Source of the DNA: Hippophae tibetana
Taxonomy: Eukaryota; Streptophyta; Magnoliopsida; Rosales; Elaeagnaceae
Direction of reading: 5' to 3'
Length of the DNA stretch: 64,000 nt
Assembly (NCBI GenBank): GCA_037013495.1
Contig: CM072805.1
Coordinates: 14,976,601 to 15,040,600 of the forward strand
Part shown: in pieces, positions 22,813 through 35,754 of the stretch
How positions within the stretch are numbered: the first letter of the stretch is position 1
How the letters are laid out: every line of letters begins with the position of its first letter
Program-made: the position numbers and the translations under genes
Notes under the pieces: model-generated
Databases searched by the model: none
Told to the model about the DNA's origin: nothing
Seen by the model: only the letters and a program-made list of their open reading frames with translations

Positions 22813-23763
22813 TATTGGTGCAAAATTGCAAGTGCATAGTATCATAATTTTATAATAAAGCGATAAATAGAGTATCGTCCTCACGGATTGGTAACTTACT
22901 TTTGATAAATATCAAAATTATGCTAATCTCAATTTTATCTAGAAAATTCACTCAGGTTGTTGTAATTGAAATTTAAAATAAAATTAATTTAAATGAAGAT
23001 GCGCAAAAGAAAAAATAAAGATATTATTCAAAGATCAAATTAATTGGAATAAAACTTCTAGGAAATCAATTTCACCTAATCTCTCCCTATACTTTATCCA
23101 TCTAGTTAATTGAATTTCATTCTCTCTCTTTGTTAGCAATCTCCAAAAATATTCAAAAGCCTCTTTCAATAGTCAATTGAAAATAATCGTGTTCATTAAT
23201 TTACACAAGAATATGAAATTTAATAAAGCAAGAAATCATTAAGACCAATGATTTTTAAACCTACACAGGTTCATACAGGTATTTCGATCTCTATATTTAC
23301 CTATGCCAAAATATTTCAGATTTATCCTATAATTCCCTTTTTCGATAGTAAATCACAAGACAAAAATCATTTAATTAATGATCAGTTAACTAAAAACATT
23401 AAATTTAGAATAAATCAAATAAACTCGAAGAGAAATCATCCAAATTAACATAGAAAATAACATATAGTTTGGAATTAAATTATATTTTTTTCCTAGAATA
23501 AATGTAAATTAGTTCATGCTAAAAATTATATTAAACATAAACAAACTCAACATAATTTTCTCGCGTTTCTTCTTTGCGCTCCTGTGTTCACCTTTTTATT
23601 TTTATTTTTTGTTTTTCTTCCCTTCCTACTCTGCCGTTGTTTCCTTTTTTTCTGCTGGTTCCGCGGCTGTCTCCCTATTCTACTTTTTTTTACATTTGCT
23701 CTTATATATACATATATATATATATCAATCCAAAACCCTCTCATTTATCTTTGTTATCTCTCC
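22813..23763 (-). repeat. 5' LTR of the Athila-like element
   Basis: Aligns with 7678-8570 over about 0.9 kb, including the pyrimidine-rich and (AT)n parts near 23570-23740. Its U5 end touches the primer site. Homology to the partner LTR is lost after about 23763. Confidence 0.65.
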
Positions 23764-23879
23764 AAAAGCCTCCCATAAGGGATAGAACAAGAACCTAAAT
23801 ATTAAACACTACATGCAATGATTATTTAAAATAATTCCATGACTTAAATTTCATGACATAAACTATGTATCTTCTTTGT
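23764..23879. other. Short unassigned spacer
   Basis: About 115 bp of AT-rich sequence between the LTR homology and the caulimovirid fossil. It could be part of either. No gene. Confidence 0.3.
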
Positions 23880-24004
23880 TATTAATAAACTTGCAATTTA
23901 TTTGTTAAGAATCATATTTACCATGCAATACATATTATATTGATGATTAGTTTAAACCATATTTGTTTACATTTTATATTTAAATTTTATTTCAACTTAG
24001 AAAT

Positions 24005-24800
24005 ATGTCACATAAAAGCTTTTCAGCATCATCACCTTTATTACATAAAACTTCATCATCTTCTTCAAAGAAGTCTTACATTACAAATAGTAACGAAGTT
24101 ACTATTGAAAATTTTGAAAAATCAATTGATTGTTGGAAAGTTCCAAGGATGATGAATCTTTTCAAAATAGATTACATTATTAAATCTGAAGAAAGTGATC
24201 TTCAACTTTCATTACCTTTTGAATCAATCCAACTTCTTTCAAAAGAATCATTACAGAAACATTATAATAAGAAATTCAAATATGTGCATATAGGCCTAGT
24301 CCAGATTGGATTAAGACCTTTAACCCGATTAGGATTAAGTTCATCAATACTAGCAGTCTTAAGAGATGCTAAATTAACATATTTCAAGGAATCTTTATTA
24401 GGAACGGTAGAAACAGGTTTAGGTTTAGGTTTAGGACCTATATCCTTTAACTATTTTCCGAACATAGTAGCATCTATTACATATCCCAAAATATTAAAAA
24501 CATTAACTCTTCAAATCCAAACTCATAATACTAATGTGTTACCAGGAACAATTACGGTAGCCTTATTATTTTGAGTACATTATAAAATTATGACGTCCAC
24601 TTGGGACATAAAAAATATTCATAACTCTACTAAAGGAGAAACCTTATTATTACAAATAGATTTTTCTAGATCTAAAATTACAATACCTAGACCAATCAGT
24701 TGGGATAGCGTAGTATACCCAGATAGGTGGCTACTACAAGGAATTTGCCAACCAACGTCTAAAACTCATCAACAGGAAGTGGCTGAACAATAACACAGAA
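24005..24800 (+). pseudogene. Caulimovirid movement protein remnant (30K superfamily)
   Basis: An open stretch of 189 codons begins at 24005. It has a Ser-rich head, a basic segment, and the conserved core YVHIGLVQIGLRPLTRLG and SSSILAVLRDA, which I associate with the 30K cell-to-cell movement proteins of caulimovirids. The following segment (24590-24790) has PRPISWDSVVYPDRWLLQG, typical of the end of the domain. In a living virus this protein opens plasmodesmata for spread. The same block is found at 47800-48560 on the minus strand. Fossil. Confidence 0.7.
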
Positions 24801-26599
24801 CTTTCTGAAATAATAAAATATAAAAATGGAAATATTGAAATAGGATTCAATAGATCTTCATCAATGAGATGCTCTTCGAGTGCCTTAGATTTCTCAGCAA
24901 TGGATTTACCATTCAAACAAAATCCTAGGTCATCAACATCTGATTTTCAGAGGAGTAGACTACAGTACCCAGGTACCCAGACCAGTATACACTGTTAACT
25001 CTGAGATGAGTGAATCACCTCAGTTAACACCCACATTTCCTTTATCACCAACTCAATAATTAGCACCTAGCCAAGAACCTAGGATTAAGGAGTTAAATGT
25101 ATTAACATTTGACCAGAGTCAGGAAGAACCTTTTCACCCAAGGATTCTTAGAATGGATCTACATGAGCGACACCATAAACCCATAAAATATTGGTTCTAT
25201 AATACACACTCAGAAAAATCTTGGGCAAGTTGCTATAGAAAACATGAGCGTTATATTAAAGAACATAACAATTATATAGGTTTTATAGACTGGCTAAAAA
25301 TCTATAGAAGATCAAAAGGACTAGCATTTGTAGTCATCGATCAAACCAGATATTCCTTTGTGAACAAAATCAACAAACAAGAAGAAATAATAGAATCATC
25401 ATCGCCTAAAGTTAACCATGAACCAGTTAGCTTAATATCAATGGTCCAACCATTTGAAATATTACCAGATCACGTTGTTACCCAAACCCAGGATAACATA
25501 GATATATTTTAATCAATAGTTAACCATAAAACAGGTTAGCACAGAACCATTAGTTGACCTTAAGTCAGATAAAACAGTAGAACCTGTTGACCTAGATAAA
25601 CCATCAATGGTCTTAATAGGTAACCTACCAGTAAATATTCAGGAACCATTACTAGACTTAATAATCAAACCTATAATTCACATTGACCCAAAACCAGTCA
25701 ACATCACAGTAGAATAAATAGCCATAGAACCTATAGCTATAGTTCCACATTATAAATTATTCCCTTCAATTAGTGTCTCAGATGTCACGGAGGATAACTT
25801 CGATAAACTTTTAGAAAATGAACCAGTAGAGCCATTAACTACAGATTTAGTAGTTTTGACTCCACAAATTAAAGCCTTTTCAGAAATTAAACCTAACGAA
25901 ATCACATTAGATGACTTCGATAAGTTTTAGAAGAAATGGATGATCTAGTTAACGAAGTTAATATGATCAAAACAAAAAATAAGTTACCCATATGGGAAAC
26001 TCCATATGGTTCGATTGAAGCTGAACATCCTCCATTAAGACCGATTACAATCCATTTCTAGGATAGTCAGGTAGAAGCCTTTCCTCTTAAGAACCCTCAA
26101 GAGAACTAGGCATCCAACCTCAAAAACATAGTTACCCAAAATAACTATACCAACATAAGCCTAAATACTTATGAAAACAATTAATTAGGATAGAGAAAAA
26201 TCTAAAAACAAATATTCTCTCTACCTCTTATCAAACAATTGATTGGATAGTTAAGAACCCTATCTTCAAACCATTCCAGGTCTCCAAACCAGCCCAGGAA
26301 GAAATAACATCAAAATTTGAAAAACTTCAAAATTGGAATAATACCCTTAGGTCCCAATTAAAAGAACAATTTTCAACCAATATAGGACTAGTTGTTCCTG
26401 AGTCACCAATGACTTCAAAACCAACCCAGAAACCATTATAGGATCTGAAATATCATCTGGGATAGTTCCCAGGAAACCATTCCAGAACCAATTCCTCACC
26501 TACAAAAATTAGCTTGGCAAGAACCTAGCCCAGTTAGGTATCCTCACACCATAGGAACCCAACCTAGTCAGCTTGTCCAATCACAATATAACGCTTTTT

Positions 26600-27576
26600 C
26601 TATCTATGTTTGGAACATTGATGGAATGACTCACCACGAGATACTAAATATCTTACAGCAAATGACCATGGCATCAAATGCTTATAAAACCCAAATCGGT
26701 ACAACTGATAAAATAGTTGTTGAATTACTAATAGCTGGCTTCTCAGGCCAACTAAAAGGATGGTGGGATCATCATCTTTCAAAACAACAACAGTAAGATA
26801 TCTACAATGCAATATTGACTGATGAGTGTCGTATTCCCATACTTTCCCATCAAGGAGCTCCTATACAGGATGCAGTCTCCACTCTACTCTTTACCATATC
26901 ACATCATTTTATGGGGGATCAATCCCATTTAAAAGATAAAAATGTTGATCTTCTTTCTAACATAAAATGTAGGAATATGAGTAATTTTCAAAATTATAAA
27001 ACTACATTCCTATCTAGAGTTATGTTAAGAGAATACTCTATTTAACCATTCTGGAAGGAGAAATTCCTAGCTAGACTCCCCCCACTCTTGGGTGAGAAAA
27101 CCAGAAAAAAAATTTGTGAAACTTATGGGAATCATATCATACCATATGATCAACTAACCTACGGTCAATTTATCAGTTTTGCTCAAAACCAGGGTCTACA
27201 AATTTGTCAAGATTTGAAAATCCAAAAACAAATGAAATTGGAGGTTAAAGTTTCCAAAAGAGAAATTGGATCATTCTGCAAACAGTTTGATAGTAATCTC
27301 TCTATTGAAAAAACCTGTGAGGGAACTTGCAGTAAAACTAAATCAAAATCTTATAAGGAATCAAATAAAACTTATAAGAAATTTTCAAAATCAAGAAAAC
27401 CATTCTTTGAAAAAAGAATGGATTTTTACAACAAACCTTATAAAAGAAATTTTAATAAGGAATCAAAACAACATAAAAAACCCTTTAAAAACTTTAAAGA
27501 GTTTAAATGTTATAAATGTGGCAAGAAAGGTCACACTGCTAATTTCAGTAAGATGTCTAAAAACTTCATGAATTAA
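26600..27576 (+). pseudogene. Caulimovirid coat protein and zinc-knuckle remnant
   Basis: Short frames carry caulimovirid capsid landmarks: 'DGMTHHEILNILQQMTMAS' near 26620-26670, 'LKGWWDHHLS' near 26752-26785, and 'GEKTRKKICETYGNHIIPYD' near 27088-27150. A Lys-rich segment and the zinc-knuckle core CYKCGKKGHTANF (about 27508-27546) follow, which in the family binds the pregenomic RNA. The open frame 27088-27576 has 162 codons. The middle words recur at 45070-46030 in copy 2. Fossil, several breaks. Confidence 0.7.
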
Positions 27577-27983
27577 AACTTGAAGAAAACACATATGCCA
27601 AAATATCTGCCCTAATGGTATATACATCATCATCTGAGCCTGACCAATGGTCAGACGAAGAATCTAATCCCCAGGATGATGAATTTGCAACCAACAATTC
27701 AGATTCCTCCAATAAAGATATTAATGTATTAACTAAAGACGAAGATGAAAAACTTCAAGAAACAATCCTTATGTTAAATGATCCATCAATAACCAAACTT
27801 TACGTAGAATACCTACATACATGTTTGGCCAAATCACAATCAATTAAAAAAAAATTCTAAACTTCCAAATACCAGCACAGGATATTATAACCTCACTACT
27901 GTTCTGGGACGAAAAAACAAAGTTATCACACCAGAAAGTCAAATTCAAGACTTAAAATTTGAAATCAAAACTATTAAACTGGA

Positions 27984-28859
27984 CCGATTACAATCAAGTC
28001 ATCATGGGGTAGATATAAGCCACTTATAAACACCTAAGTATCCTCGTTATGATTTCACCTTTATACTTCTAGAAAGATCACGATCACAACATCCTAAAAA
28101 ATAAGACCTATATGACATAAATGAAGAGCTCTAAATTGGATCTTGAATTTTATTAATTTTTATGCAAATTTGTTTTGTTTTTATTTTAAGGACTTTAGCT
28201 TTTATAGTTTTTGGATATTGCATTTGTTTTTTTTTTGTTTTTATGTTAATTATTTTATTTCCTATTTTGTGAACATTACTAAGAATTATTAATTCTATAA
28301 TTGTTTGTTGAAATTTGTGAGAAACATACAATATTCTTTTTGAGTAATATTTTTATGTTTGGATTGATAAATGCTCCTACAATTTTATTCCAACTCTTAA
28401 AAAGGTTCAACAAATAAGTAACTTTTCTATTTATTTACTCTTTGTCCTTAATTTATAATTATTATATTAAGGGCAATGTATGTTCTAGGTTGAGAGTAAG
28501 AAAAGTTACATTATAAAATTGTGCTAAAATGAAATTTTTATGGTCACATTTTTATTTTGACTACATTTTTACTTGTGTTTATATACATTTCATGGGCTTT
28601 TATTTATTTTTATTGAATTAGAAAATTTCTTTTATTTTAAAATTTTTCTTATCATGTCTTTTAAGTTAATTTTAAGAAAATGATTAAGTCTTTGCATTGT
28701 TGGATTAATTTCAAAAATATTTCATGGAGTAATGTGATAATTAGTTAGTTTTGTCATAATTAGTATTTCATGATAAAATGTTGAAATTACAATAAACATT
28801 AAATCAATGTTCAGGAATCAAATAGTGAAGACTATAATGTGAGAATATATTTTGAGTCA
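27984..28859 (+). mobile_element. Right part of the gag-PF20167 element (3' end and tail)
   Basis: After copy 1 of the caulimovirid, sequence homologous to 50510-51340 (plus) and the minus strand of 55500-56360 resumes, beginning 'gattacaatcaagtcatc'. It covers the end of the PF20167-like region and the T-rich, non-coding tail that follows it in all three copies. It is therefore read as the continuation of the element left at 7677. It ends where a family-B LTR starts at 28860. Confidence 0.6.
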
Positions 28860-30318
28860 TGATGACTCTATGAAAATAGAGTCAATAGTGCACTTTTTTA
28901 CTTAATATTTACTTGTTTTATTCAATAAAGAGTATTTTTTGGGTCAAAAATATTAAAATATAATTTTGGATTTTTTTTGGATTTTTAATGCATTTTTAAT
29001 GCATGACCAATTATAAGTTGCCACGTGGCCTCATAGGCAAGTAAGGGAGATGATTGGGCATGCCACCCAAACGCCACGCAAGTAGGGAAAATGAATCACA
29101 TTACATCGTGTGTGAGGAGGAAGAAACGCATGCCACTTGTATGGCGTTTAATCTGTGTTAGAAAATTGATCAACCCTTGTCACCACGTGTCACCTCATCA
29201 TTGCTCCGTTCGTTCCACCCGTATGTCAGCCATCCATTTATGTAAATCATATTACACAATATGGTGCTGACTCAACGAGTGTTGACTCTAATTGGCCTCC
29301 CTTGCCACGCATTGCTCCCTGATTTACCCAATGAATTTATGATGCCACGTGTAACGATGTGATTGGCTAGAGTTTTCAATATTATTTGTTTTGATCGTAC
29401 CCTTTGATCTGAAGCAGATCTGATGGTCCAAATCACATCTTAGCAATCACTCCATAAACCCTAAGTGGCCTCCATTAGCATAATTTTGGTCAATTTTTGG
29501 AACTAAAAAGAGAGAAAATATAGAAAAATTCAAGAGAGGACACAATTTTGGTGTATATTAAAGAGGAGATTGACACTACAATTCCAGAGATTAATTGTAT
29601 TTCTTCTTCTGCTATTTTCTTTGTCAATTTTTATGTCTTTCTTTATGAAAAATATGAGCTTTATGAACACAATTATGTGTAGTTAATTTATTAATCTATG
29701 GATCTTATGAACCCAATTTTCACCATTTGATGATTTAATATTTTACCCCAATTATAATTTTAATTTAATTATATTATTTAATCTGATTTTTATGTTATTA
29801 ATTTTTTGGCCAATAATTTATCTATAGAGGCAATTAAATAGATTTGAGAGAATTGTCCAATTGTTTGTTTTGATTAAATAACATGCATAGTTTTAGGCAA
29901 AGATATATGATTCTTATGTATGTGATCAATAATTGATGAACATAATGAGTAGTATGCAATTTAATTAGCATGAGAGTGTGATTAAATTAATTACAATATG
30001 ATGTGTAGTTTACTTCAGAAATGAATACATGCTAAGTTAGATTCCATTGATCATGTAATTAGTTGATAATTAGTTTGGGAGGATTTTAGCGATTCATATG
30101 TTTTGAAAATTGGGGGATTAAGTATTCCTAAATATATTCTCATATATATTTTTAGTTACGAAATTTGAGCTAATTAATTATTATTATTTACTTTGTCATT
30201 TTTTTATTTTGCTTCTTTAAAATATAAAAACACATAAAAATTCGATTTTTTTTGTTTTAAAAATTAGTTTCTAGTAAACTAATCTCCATGGAAACGATAA
30301 TTTCTTATCATTATATCA
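28860..30318 (+). repeat. Family-B 5' LTR with G-boxes
   Basis: 1,459 bp, TGATGACTCTATG... to ...CATTATATCA, homologous to the minus strand of 3391-4855. CACGTG-core G-boxes occur at about 29021-29028, 29183-29190 and 29345-29351. In plants these bind bZIP and bHLH factors, so stress- or light-linked transcription is possible but is inference. Confidence 0.7.
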
Positions 30319-30340
30319 AGTTTTTGGCACCGTTGTTGGA
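30319..30340 (+). other. Primer-binding site, tRNA-Asp type (family B)
   Basis: AGTTTTTGGCACCGTTGTTG directly after the LTR end at 30318; a decayed match to the tRNA-Asp complement. Confidence 0.65.
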
Positions 30341-32150
30341 GATTATAAATATTAGAAAATAATAATTTTATTATTATTATTTTTTGTTTTAGTTATCTTT
30401 CTTAATAATTTTTTACTTTGCTTTTAATTTTCATTTACTTATTTTCTTTTACTAATTTCTTCATTTATTTATTTTATTTAACTTATTTATTTTTAACTTT
30501 AAATTATTTATTTAGTTTTTTATTATTATTATTTTTTTATTTTTATTTAGTTTTTTTGTAGACATCTCATTTAGTATTGTAGAAACATAGTTGATTTTAT
30601 TGCATGAGTAGAGTTCATGAGGGAGAAATCTTACCTTTAGATCTTAAAATTGAGCGTATTTTGAGTTGTCTAAGTTTTCATTTCTCTCCCTAGTTTTTAC
30701 TCTTTTACTCATTTTAGTCCCCAATTCTTCCAAAATCACATGAATCTACACAAAATAAAAATACCTTCCAAAATAACATAATTCCTATAATAAAACATAA
30801 AATTCATGCTTAAAAGCATAATAAACTATTGGTCAAAATTATGTTTAGAATTTGACTTACCTGATGATGCCCAAAATGTTACATTAAGATACATTGTATC
30901 TTGGTATCTAAGTGTTTATGATTGGATAGAAGGTTATCTCACAAGAAGAGGTCAAACAGATTTAATGACCTCAATCATATTATGAATTATCTATGAAGGA
31001 ATGAGCTAAACCTAATTGTTATATACAATGGATTACTCATATATATTGTGTTTGGTAAATACCAACTATAATATATGAGTATTTTAGGATTTAATAATAT
31101 AAGTTAATAGATTAATTAATGTATCAATACTTTATTTGAAATTGAATTTGTAGATCCATGGGTCCCTAAGTATGCTCTATAACAACAACTAAATGAAGTT
31201 GCTTCCAAGATAAATGAATGATTAATTTTGAATTAGCTATTTCATATGCTCAAAATGCATATTTATTTATTAGGATAATATATGATGGTCATAAATGTCA
31301 AATAATATGTAAAAGTAAAATATTTAATCCAATTATTTAGATAAATATTATTTAATAAGACTAAATATTTATTTGAATGAATTAAAATATTAAAATGCTA
31401 ATTTGAAATGTTTGATAGTTATTTCAATACTTATGGGATAAGAATGAAAATTTAATAATTATGAAATTAGATTTGATTTTTGATTAATTATATAATTTAA
31501 TTTGGAATTAATTGTAACACATCATAATGAATAAAGTGAGAAAAATTCAAGTTTGAGGGGTTTACCAATTGTGGTTGAAAGCTCATTGTTCTTCATTTAT
31601 ATTTGGTTATGAGTAAGCTTAATATTTTCCTCTACTTCATCTACTCATACCTTAGCCTATCATTGCAAGTTTTAAAAGTTTTATTGGTTTCACTCTAAGT
31701 TTGCATCTACATTAGCGGAGAAAGAGGCTAAATATGACTTATGAAGTTTGGCATTACCTTAGACAGTTTTCTATTTTGCATGATTCACGTGTGCCTATCA
31801 TGATGTCATTAGGATTAAACTAGATTTTCATAACACACATACACAAATCATGTTATTGAAAAAAATAAGTCATGCCATTTACGTGAATGTATTATGGATT
31901 GATAGCTATATGGATATTTAGGATGTATGTACTGGATAATCTTTAAGGACCCTTTAGTTTCTTTAAAAATGTTTGAAATCAATATGATATGTGTTCATGA
32001 TTTTGTTATTTAAGCCATGTTATAAGTTGATTTTTGGGTGTTGAATTTGGAGTTTTCCTTAAGAACAAGAAAAATGTTAAGTTTTGGGGTGTCATAGCTT
32101 TGTGAAAATAGAGTGACCATTGTACTTTCTAATTTAGTAATTAACAATAT

Positions 32151-33700
32151 TTGAGACACAATGTATAAAATTTATCAAAAGTCTCATCTTCTTGGACAAT
32201 GCATAGTTCAAAGTCTCTATTCAACTTTAACATTCTAGACCTTTTGACTTCTGAAGTACCTTCATGAGTTGCCTATATCCCAAACTTGCTTAGAAGTTAT
32301 ACAACTCTGAATCCTTCTAAACTCATTAGGCATCACATCCCTGATGATAGTATATAAACCTTTGCAGTTCCATGTGGACTCCTTGTATTCTTCCTTCATC
32401 TACTCAATCATTGGTTTAGGTATAATAGTATTATCAGGAAGGGTTTTTGTTAGGTAGGTATAGACATTCTCAACAAGGGACCATATAGGATACCGTTGGG
32501 ACCTTAAGAAGGCCCTCATTTATGAACTCCAATATGCATAGTTCATCACATTAAACAATAGAGGTCCACCTATATTACCTCATCCTCATATCTCAATCAG
32601 AGAGAATGTGTGTATATGACAAAGCAAGTTATTAGAACCAACACCGGAGCAGTTAAGCCTAAAAGGATGCACCTACTCTGATACTAATTGAAAGAATCCA
32701 TAACCTTATACACTATCACGGTAAGGAGATGCAGACTTCTAAATGACTTAGCCCTAACTAGTAAAAATAAGACAATTAACACTAATACATAACACATAAT
32801 AGTAGTACAAAAAATATAATATCAAACAGTATAGACAACTTCTACCAATAGATATTATATGTCAAAAAAAGAATGTCAACAATAAATTCTTTCTAATAAG
32901 AGTTTATGCTTCAATGTTTTGAGACATACACCCATCAAACTCATATTATACTAGCCCAACAACAAGTCATGCATAACAAATGATATAATGAGGTAAACCT
33001 ATATAGATACCATATATATATGGTAACATCCTTGATTTGCTTAAGGCAACCACTCACGAAATAATAAAATAGCTACAACTCTGATAGACAATAAAACCAT
33101 TATTACCTCTATTAGTTGGGACCTTCGTCGAAACTGCATACTATTCCTTTATGGTGTGATTTCAAACAACTAATCAGTAATTACTCTCAATCCCATGAGA
33201 CACATTGTCCATTACAATTAAAAAATTACATACGGGAGATACACAGCTAAACCACGTACTCAGATAGATAACTAACCATAAAATGACCCACTCTCAAATA
33301 TAAGCTTTCTAAAATAATTTTAAAAATAGATATAAATCTCAATATGAATTTTGGTAGATTGGTGCCTCTTAAATAATGGATAAGAAATAAGAGAAATAGG
33401 GGTATTTATAGCACTTGGAAAAACAACCACTTTACCAAAGGTGGTGGCGAGGGTGGTGGTATGGTCCATGTCGTGGTGCTAACAAGTCACATTTTTTAAT
33501 TCCAAAAAATACCAAATAAAAAATACAAATATTCACACTAAAAAAAAACTAAAAACACAAGTGACAATGTCGGCGAGCAAGCATGCATACTACAAAAAAA
33601 CCCATGTGGCATATGTAAACGTGCTTACATAAAAAGTGTTCCTAACTATATATGTGTGTGCATTATTGATTCATCATAACCAATCATACATAGAGAAAGA
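32151..33700 (-). mobile_element. Minus-strand copia fragment: LTR, primer site and start of gag
   Basis: On the minus strand, a primer site close to TTGGTATCAGAGCAGGTGCA lies at about 32667-32690. It is followed by gag text near 32150-32620 with words of the UBN2 gag family ('WNCKGLYTIIRDVMPNEFRR', 'SKQVWDI'). Upstream (higher coordinates) is the LTR, with a TATAAATA box on the minus strand at about 33402-33410. The right edge is approximate because no partner LTR is present. Fossil fragment. Confidence 0.55.
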
Positions 33701-34229
33701 AAGAACACCAAGTAACATAAAACAGACACCGATTTTTGCACAAGGGAAGCCAACATAAAGATACCAGTACAATAGGACCTATAATAATGTTGTGCTATTT
33801 CAATTCATGTGATAATATTGTCATACTATTTTAATTCATATGATAATAATTCCACGAATAATTCAAAGACTAACTTTGTCAAGCTAAGGCATGAATCTCA
33901 AATCATAAACTATTGGGTAAACAATCAAATCAGTAAGATCAAAATTATTACATCATCTAATAATAGAGAAATTTGTTCAATCAAATAAAATTAATCACAT
34001 GGTTTATGGCTAGATTCATCAAAAATTTCAAATAAGAACCTAGCCACTCATAGCTCTTATAATCATAATTAGAATATATAAATATATAAATGTTATAGGG
34101 ATGAAGAAGAAGGGAATTAAATCCAAACTTAATGAAAAATCCAGCACCTTCTTTAATTTCCATGGCTAGTTATTCAATTAGCTTTTTAAGTTTTCTATAT
34201 TTGATCATCATTCATTTCTTTGCAATCTT
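33701..34229. other. Unassigned AT-rich stretch left of the CACTA element
   Basis: No gene. It may belong to the family-B-like LTR that reappears at 36489, interrupted by the CACTA element, but I cannot align it convincingly. Confidence 0.25.
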
Positions 34230-34649
34230 CACTACTACAAAACATACATACGGCCTCGGTTTTTAATCGTGGTCGTAGGTTTATGACCACAGTTATAAGA
34301 ATCGAGGCCTAAGTGAGAGAGACCATAGGTAATGATCTATGGCCTCGGTTTTTAACCGAGGTCATAGGGTATACATAAATAAAAAAAATACCCTATGGCC
34401 TCGATTTTCTAATAACCGAGGCCATATGGTATACATAAATTACAAAAAAATACAATTAGTAATTACAATATTAAAAATCAATATAAATTACAATAAATTT
34501 ATTAATTACAATATTGAAAATCATATTATATTAAAATTAAAAGTATAATTACATTTGAGAGTTTATTATATACAAAAAAAATTAGTATTACAAACTAACT
34601 TTTTAGTATTAATTACAAATATGAAAAAAAACATAGTATTACCAACACC

Positions 34650-34815
34650 AGCGGCCGTGCAGCAACGCCAATGCACCAGTGTAGCGCACCAGAACCAACA
34701 CCAGCAACACATCGCAGTAGCAGCACCAGCACCAGTAGCACCAGCAGTGCAGCACTAGTACCAACGTCACGTAGTAGCGTCAATAGCACTAGAACCAACA
34801 GCGCAACACCAGTAG
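34650..34815 (+). repeat. ACCAGCACCAGY minisatellite, block 1
   Basis: Imperfect repeats of CACCAG and CAGCAC units in the left half of the CACTA element. Open frames across it on both strands are repeat artefacts. Confidence 0.6.
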
Positions 34816-35754
34816 CAAGGAGATTTAAATCAATATAACAAAAATAGTACCAATAATAATGAATTTAACAACAATCATAAAAGGAATAAGAAAAGAAAAG
34901 AACATAGCCATACATGAAAAGATGACAGATTTTAAAGTCAATAGTAACTCTGAAAAAGTAATCATGCAGGCTTTGATTTGGAACATATTCATAAACAAGA
35001 AGGCTTTCAGGGGGTGTAATGGTGCATCCTAATAATTCTACCAGGACACTGATATTTTGATCAACACTATTTTAATAACAAGTCAAGCTTGCGAGAAAAA
35101 AGAGACAGATGCATAAATACACATGTAAAAAGAGACAAAGAAGAGTCAGCTGAAATGGAATGAAAAGAAGATAGAAAAGCATTAGCCAGCACATTACTTA
35201 TATCCAAATGCATAAATTGTTGTCATTTATGCTTTCAAACTAGTCATAAGTGGAGGTAAGAAAAAATCCTTGGCTGATTTTTCAAAGTTACTTTCTTTCC
35301 CAAAATATGGATAAAATATGCTAAAAGAGAATGTCTAGGCTAACTATTTTCAGCTAGGTGCAACCGAAGATCACAAAAACTGATTATCCGCTGCAAATAG
35401 AACCCTAAATCTCACCTAACAAATTACAAATTAGCTTAAGATCATGAACTTAAAATACCAATCCAAGTGTTATCACACAAAATATTAAATGATCTCTTAA
35501 AATAATCACATCAACAGATAGATCAAGACAAAAGCAAGAGAGCTGAAAACTACCTTAAACAAGAAACTTCAAAGATTTGATAAATTAAGAGCATAAGAAG
35601 TTTCAAATTTCAGACTTTTCCAAAGAGGGGATAAAGGAAGAATGGGTTTGTTGAGAGGAACAATAATTATAAGGTCAGAGACACCTTTCAGATTCTAGAA
35701 TTTCCTATCATTTTATACATGTATTACCATCAACACTAGGTACCAGGCACCATG

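Larger units (their letters stand above)
7678..23763 (-). mobile_element. Athila-like Ty3/gypsy element, with a copia nested in its 3' tail
   Basis: Minus-strand order: LTR (23763 to 22813), tRNA-Asp-type primer site, gag, protease, reverse transcriptase, RNase H, start of integrase, non-coding tail, polypurine tract, LTR (8760 to 7678). The two LTRs align over about 7678-8570 and 22863-23763. The tRNA-Asp-type primer site and gag style point to the Athila/Tat side of plant gypsy. A copia element occupies 9362-17416. The Athila-like element sits inside the gag-PF20167 element. Coding is broken in many places and the integrase region is only partly represented. The LTRs have clearly diverged from one another, so it is old. 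Confidence 0.7.
23880..27983 (+). mobile_element. Endogenous caulimovirid fossil, copy 1 (movement and coat protein part)
   Basis: Remnant of a plant pararetrovirus genome integrated in the chromosome. Plus-strand order: leader, 30K-type movement protein (24005-24800), a middle region (25150-25510), an acidic Pro-rich stretch (25600-26500), coat protein (26600-27450), zinc knuckle (about 27508-27550), acidic segment (27600-27860). It aligns piece by piece with copy 2 on the minus strand at 44600-48600. In the movement-protein block I judge roughly nine of ten residues the same. The order, with movement protein first, fits petuvirus/florendovirus-like caulimovirids. Broken in about ten or more places and without a polymerase part; old. 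Confidence 0.75.
28860..32150 (+). mobile_element. Gypsy family-B element with 5' LTR and a short internal region
   Basis: 5' LTR 28860-30318, primer site 30319-30340, a gag-start-like stretch near 30600-30680 (words VHEGEILPLDLKIERIL), then about 1.4 kb of AT-rich DNA. A polypurine tract follows at 32076-32089 (TTAAGTTTTGGGGT), then the first 60 bp of a 3' LTR at 32090-32150 (homologous to 28862-28925). The internal part is under 1.8 kb, so it is a non-autonomous or strongly reduced copy. Unrecognised sequence fills 30700-32060, with a second purine-rich phrase near 31543-31562. Fossil. Confidence 0.6.

Noticed and set aside
24005-24574. Intact host gene for a movement-like protein
   Set aside because: It sits within a broken caulimovirid fossil with coat protein text downstream and a second decayed copy; there is no sign of host exon structure.
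34555-34798. Frames rich in Gln, Val and Leu in the CACTA element
   Set aside because: Repeat artefact of CACCAG units; no transposase motif.
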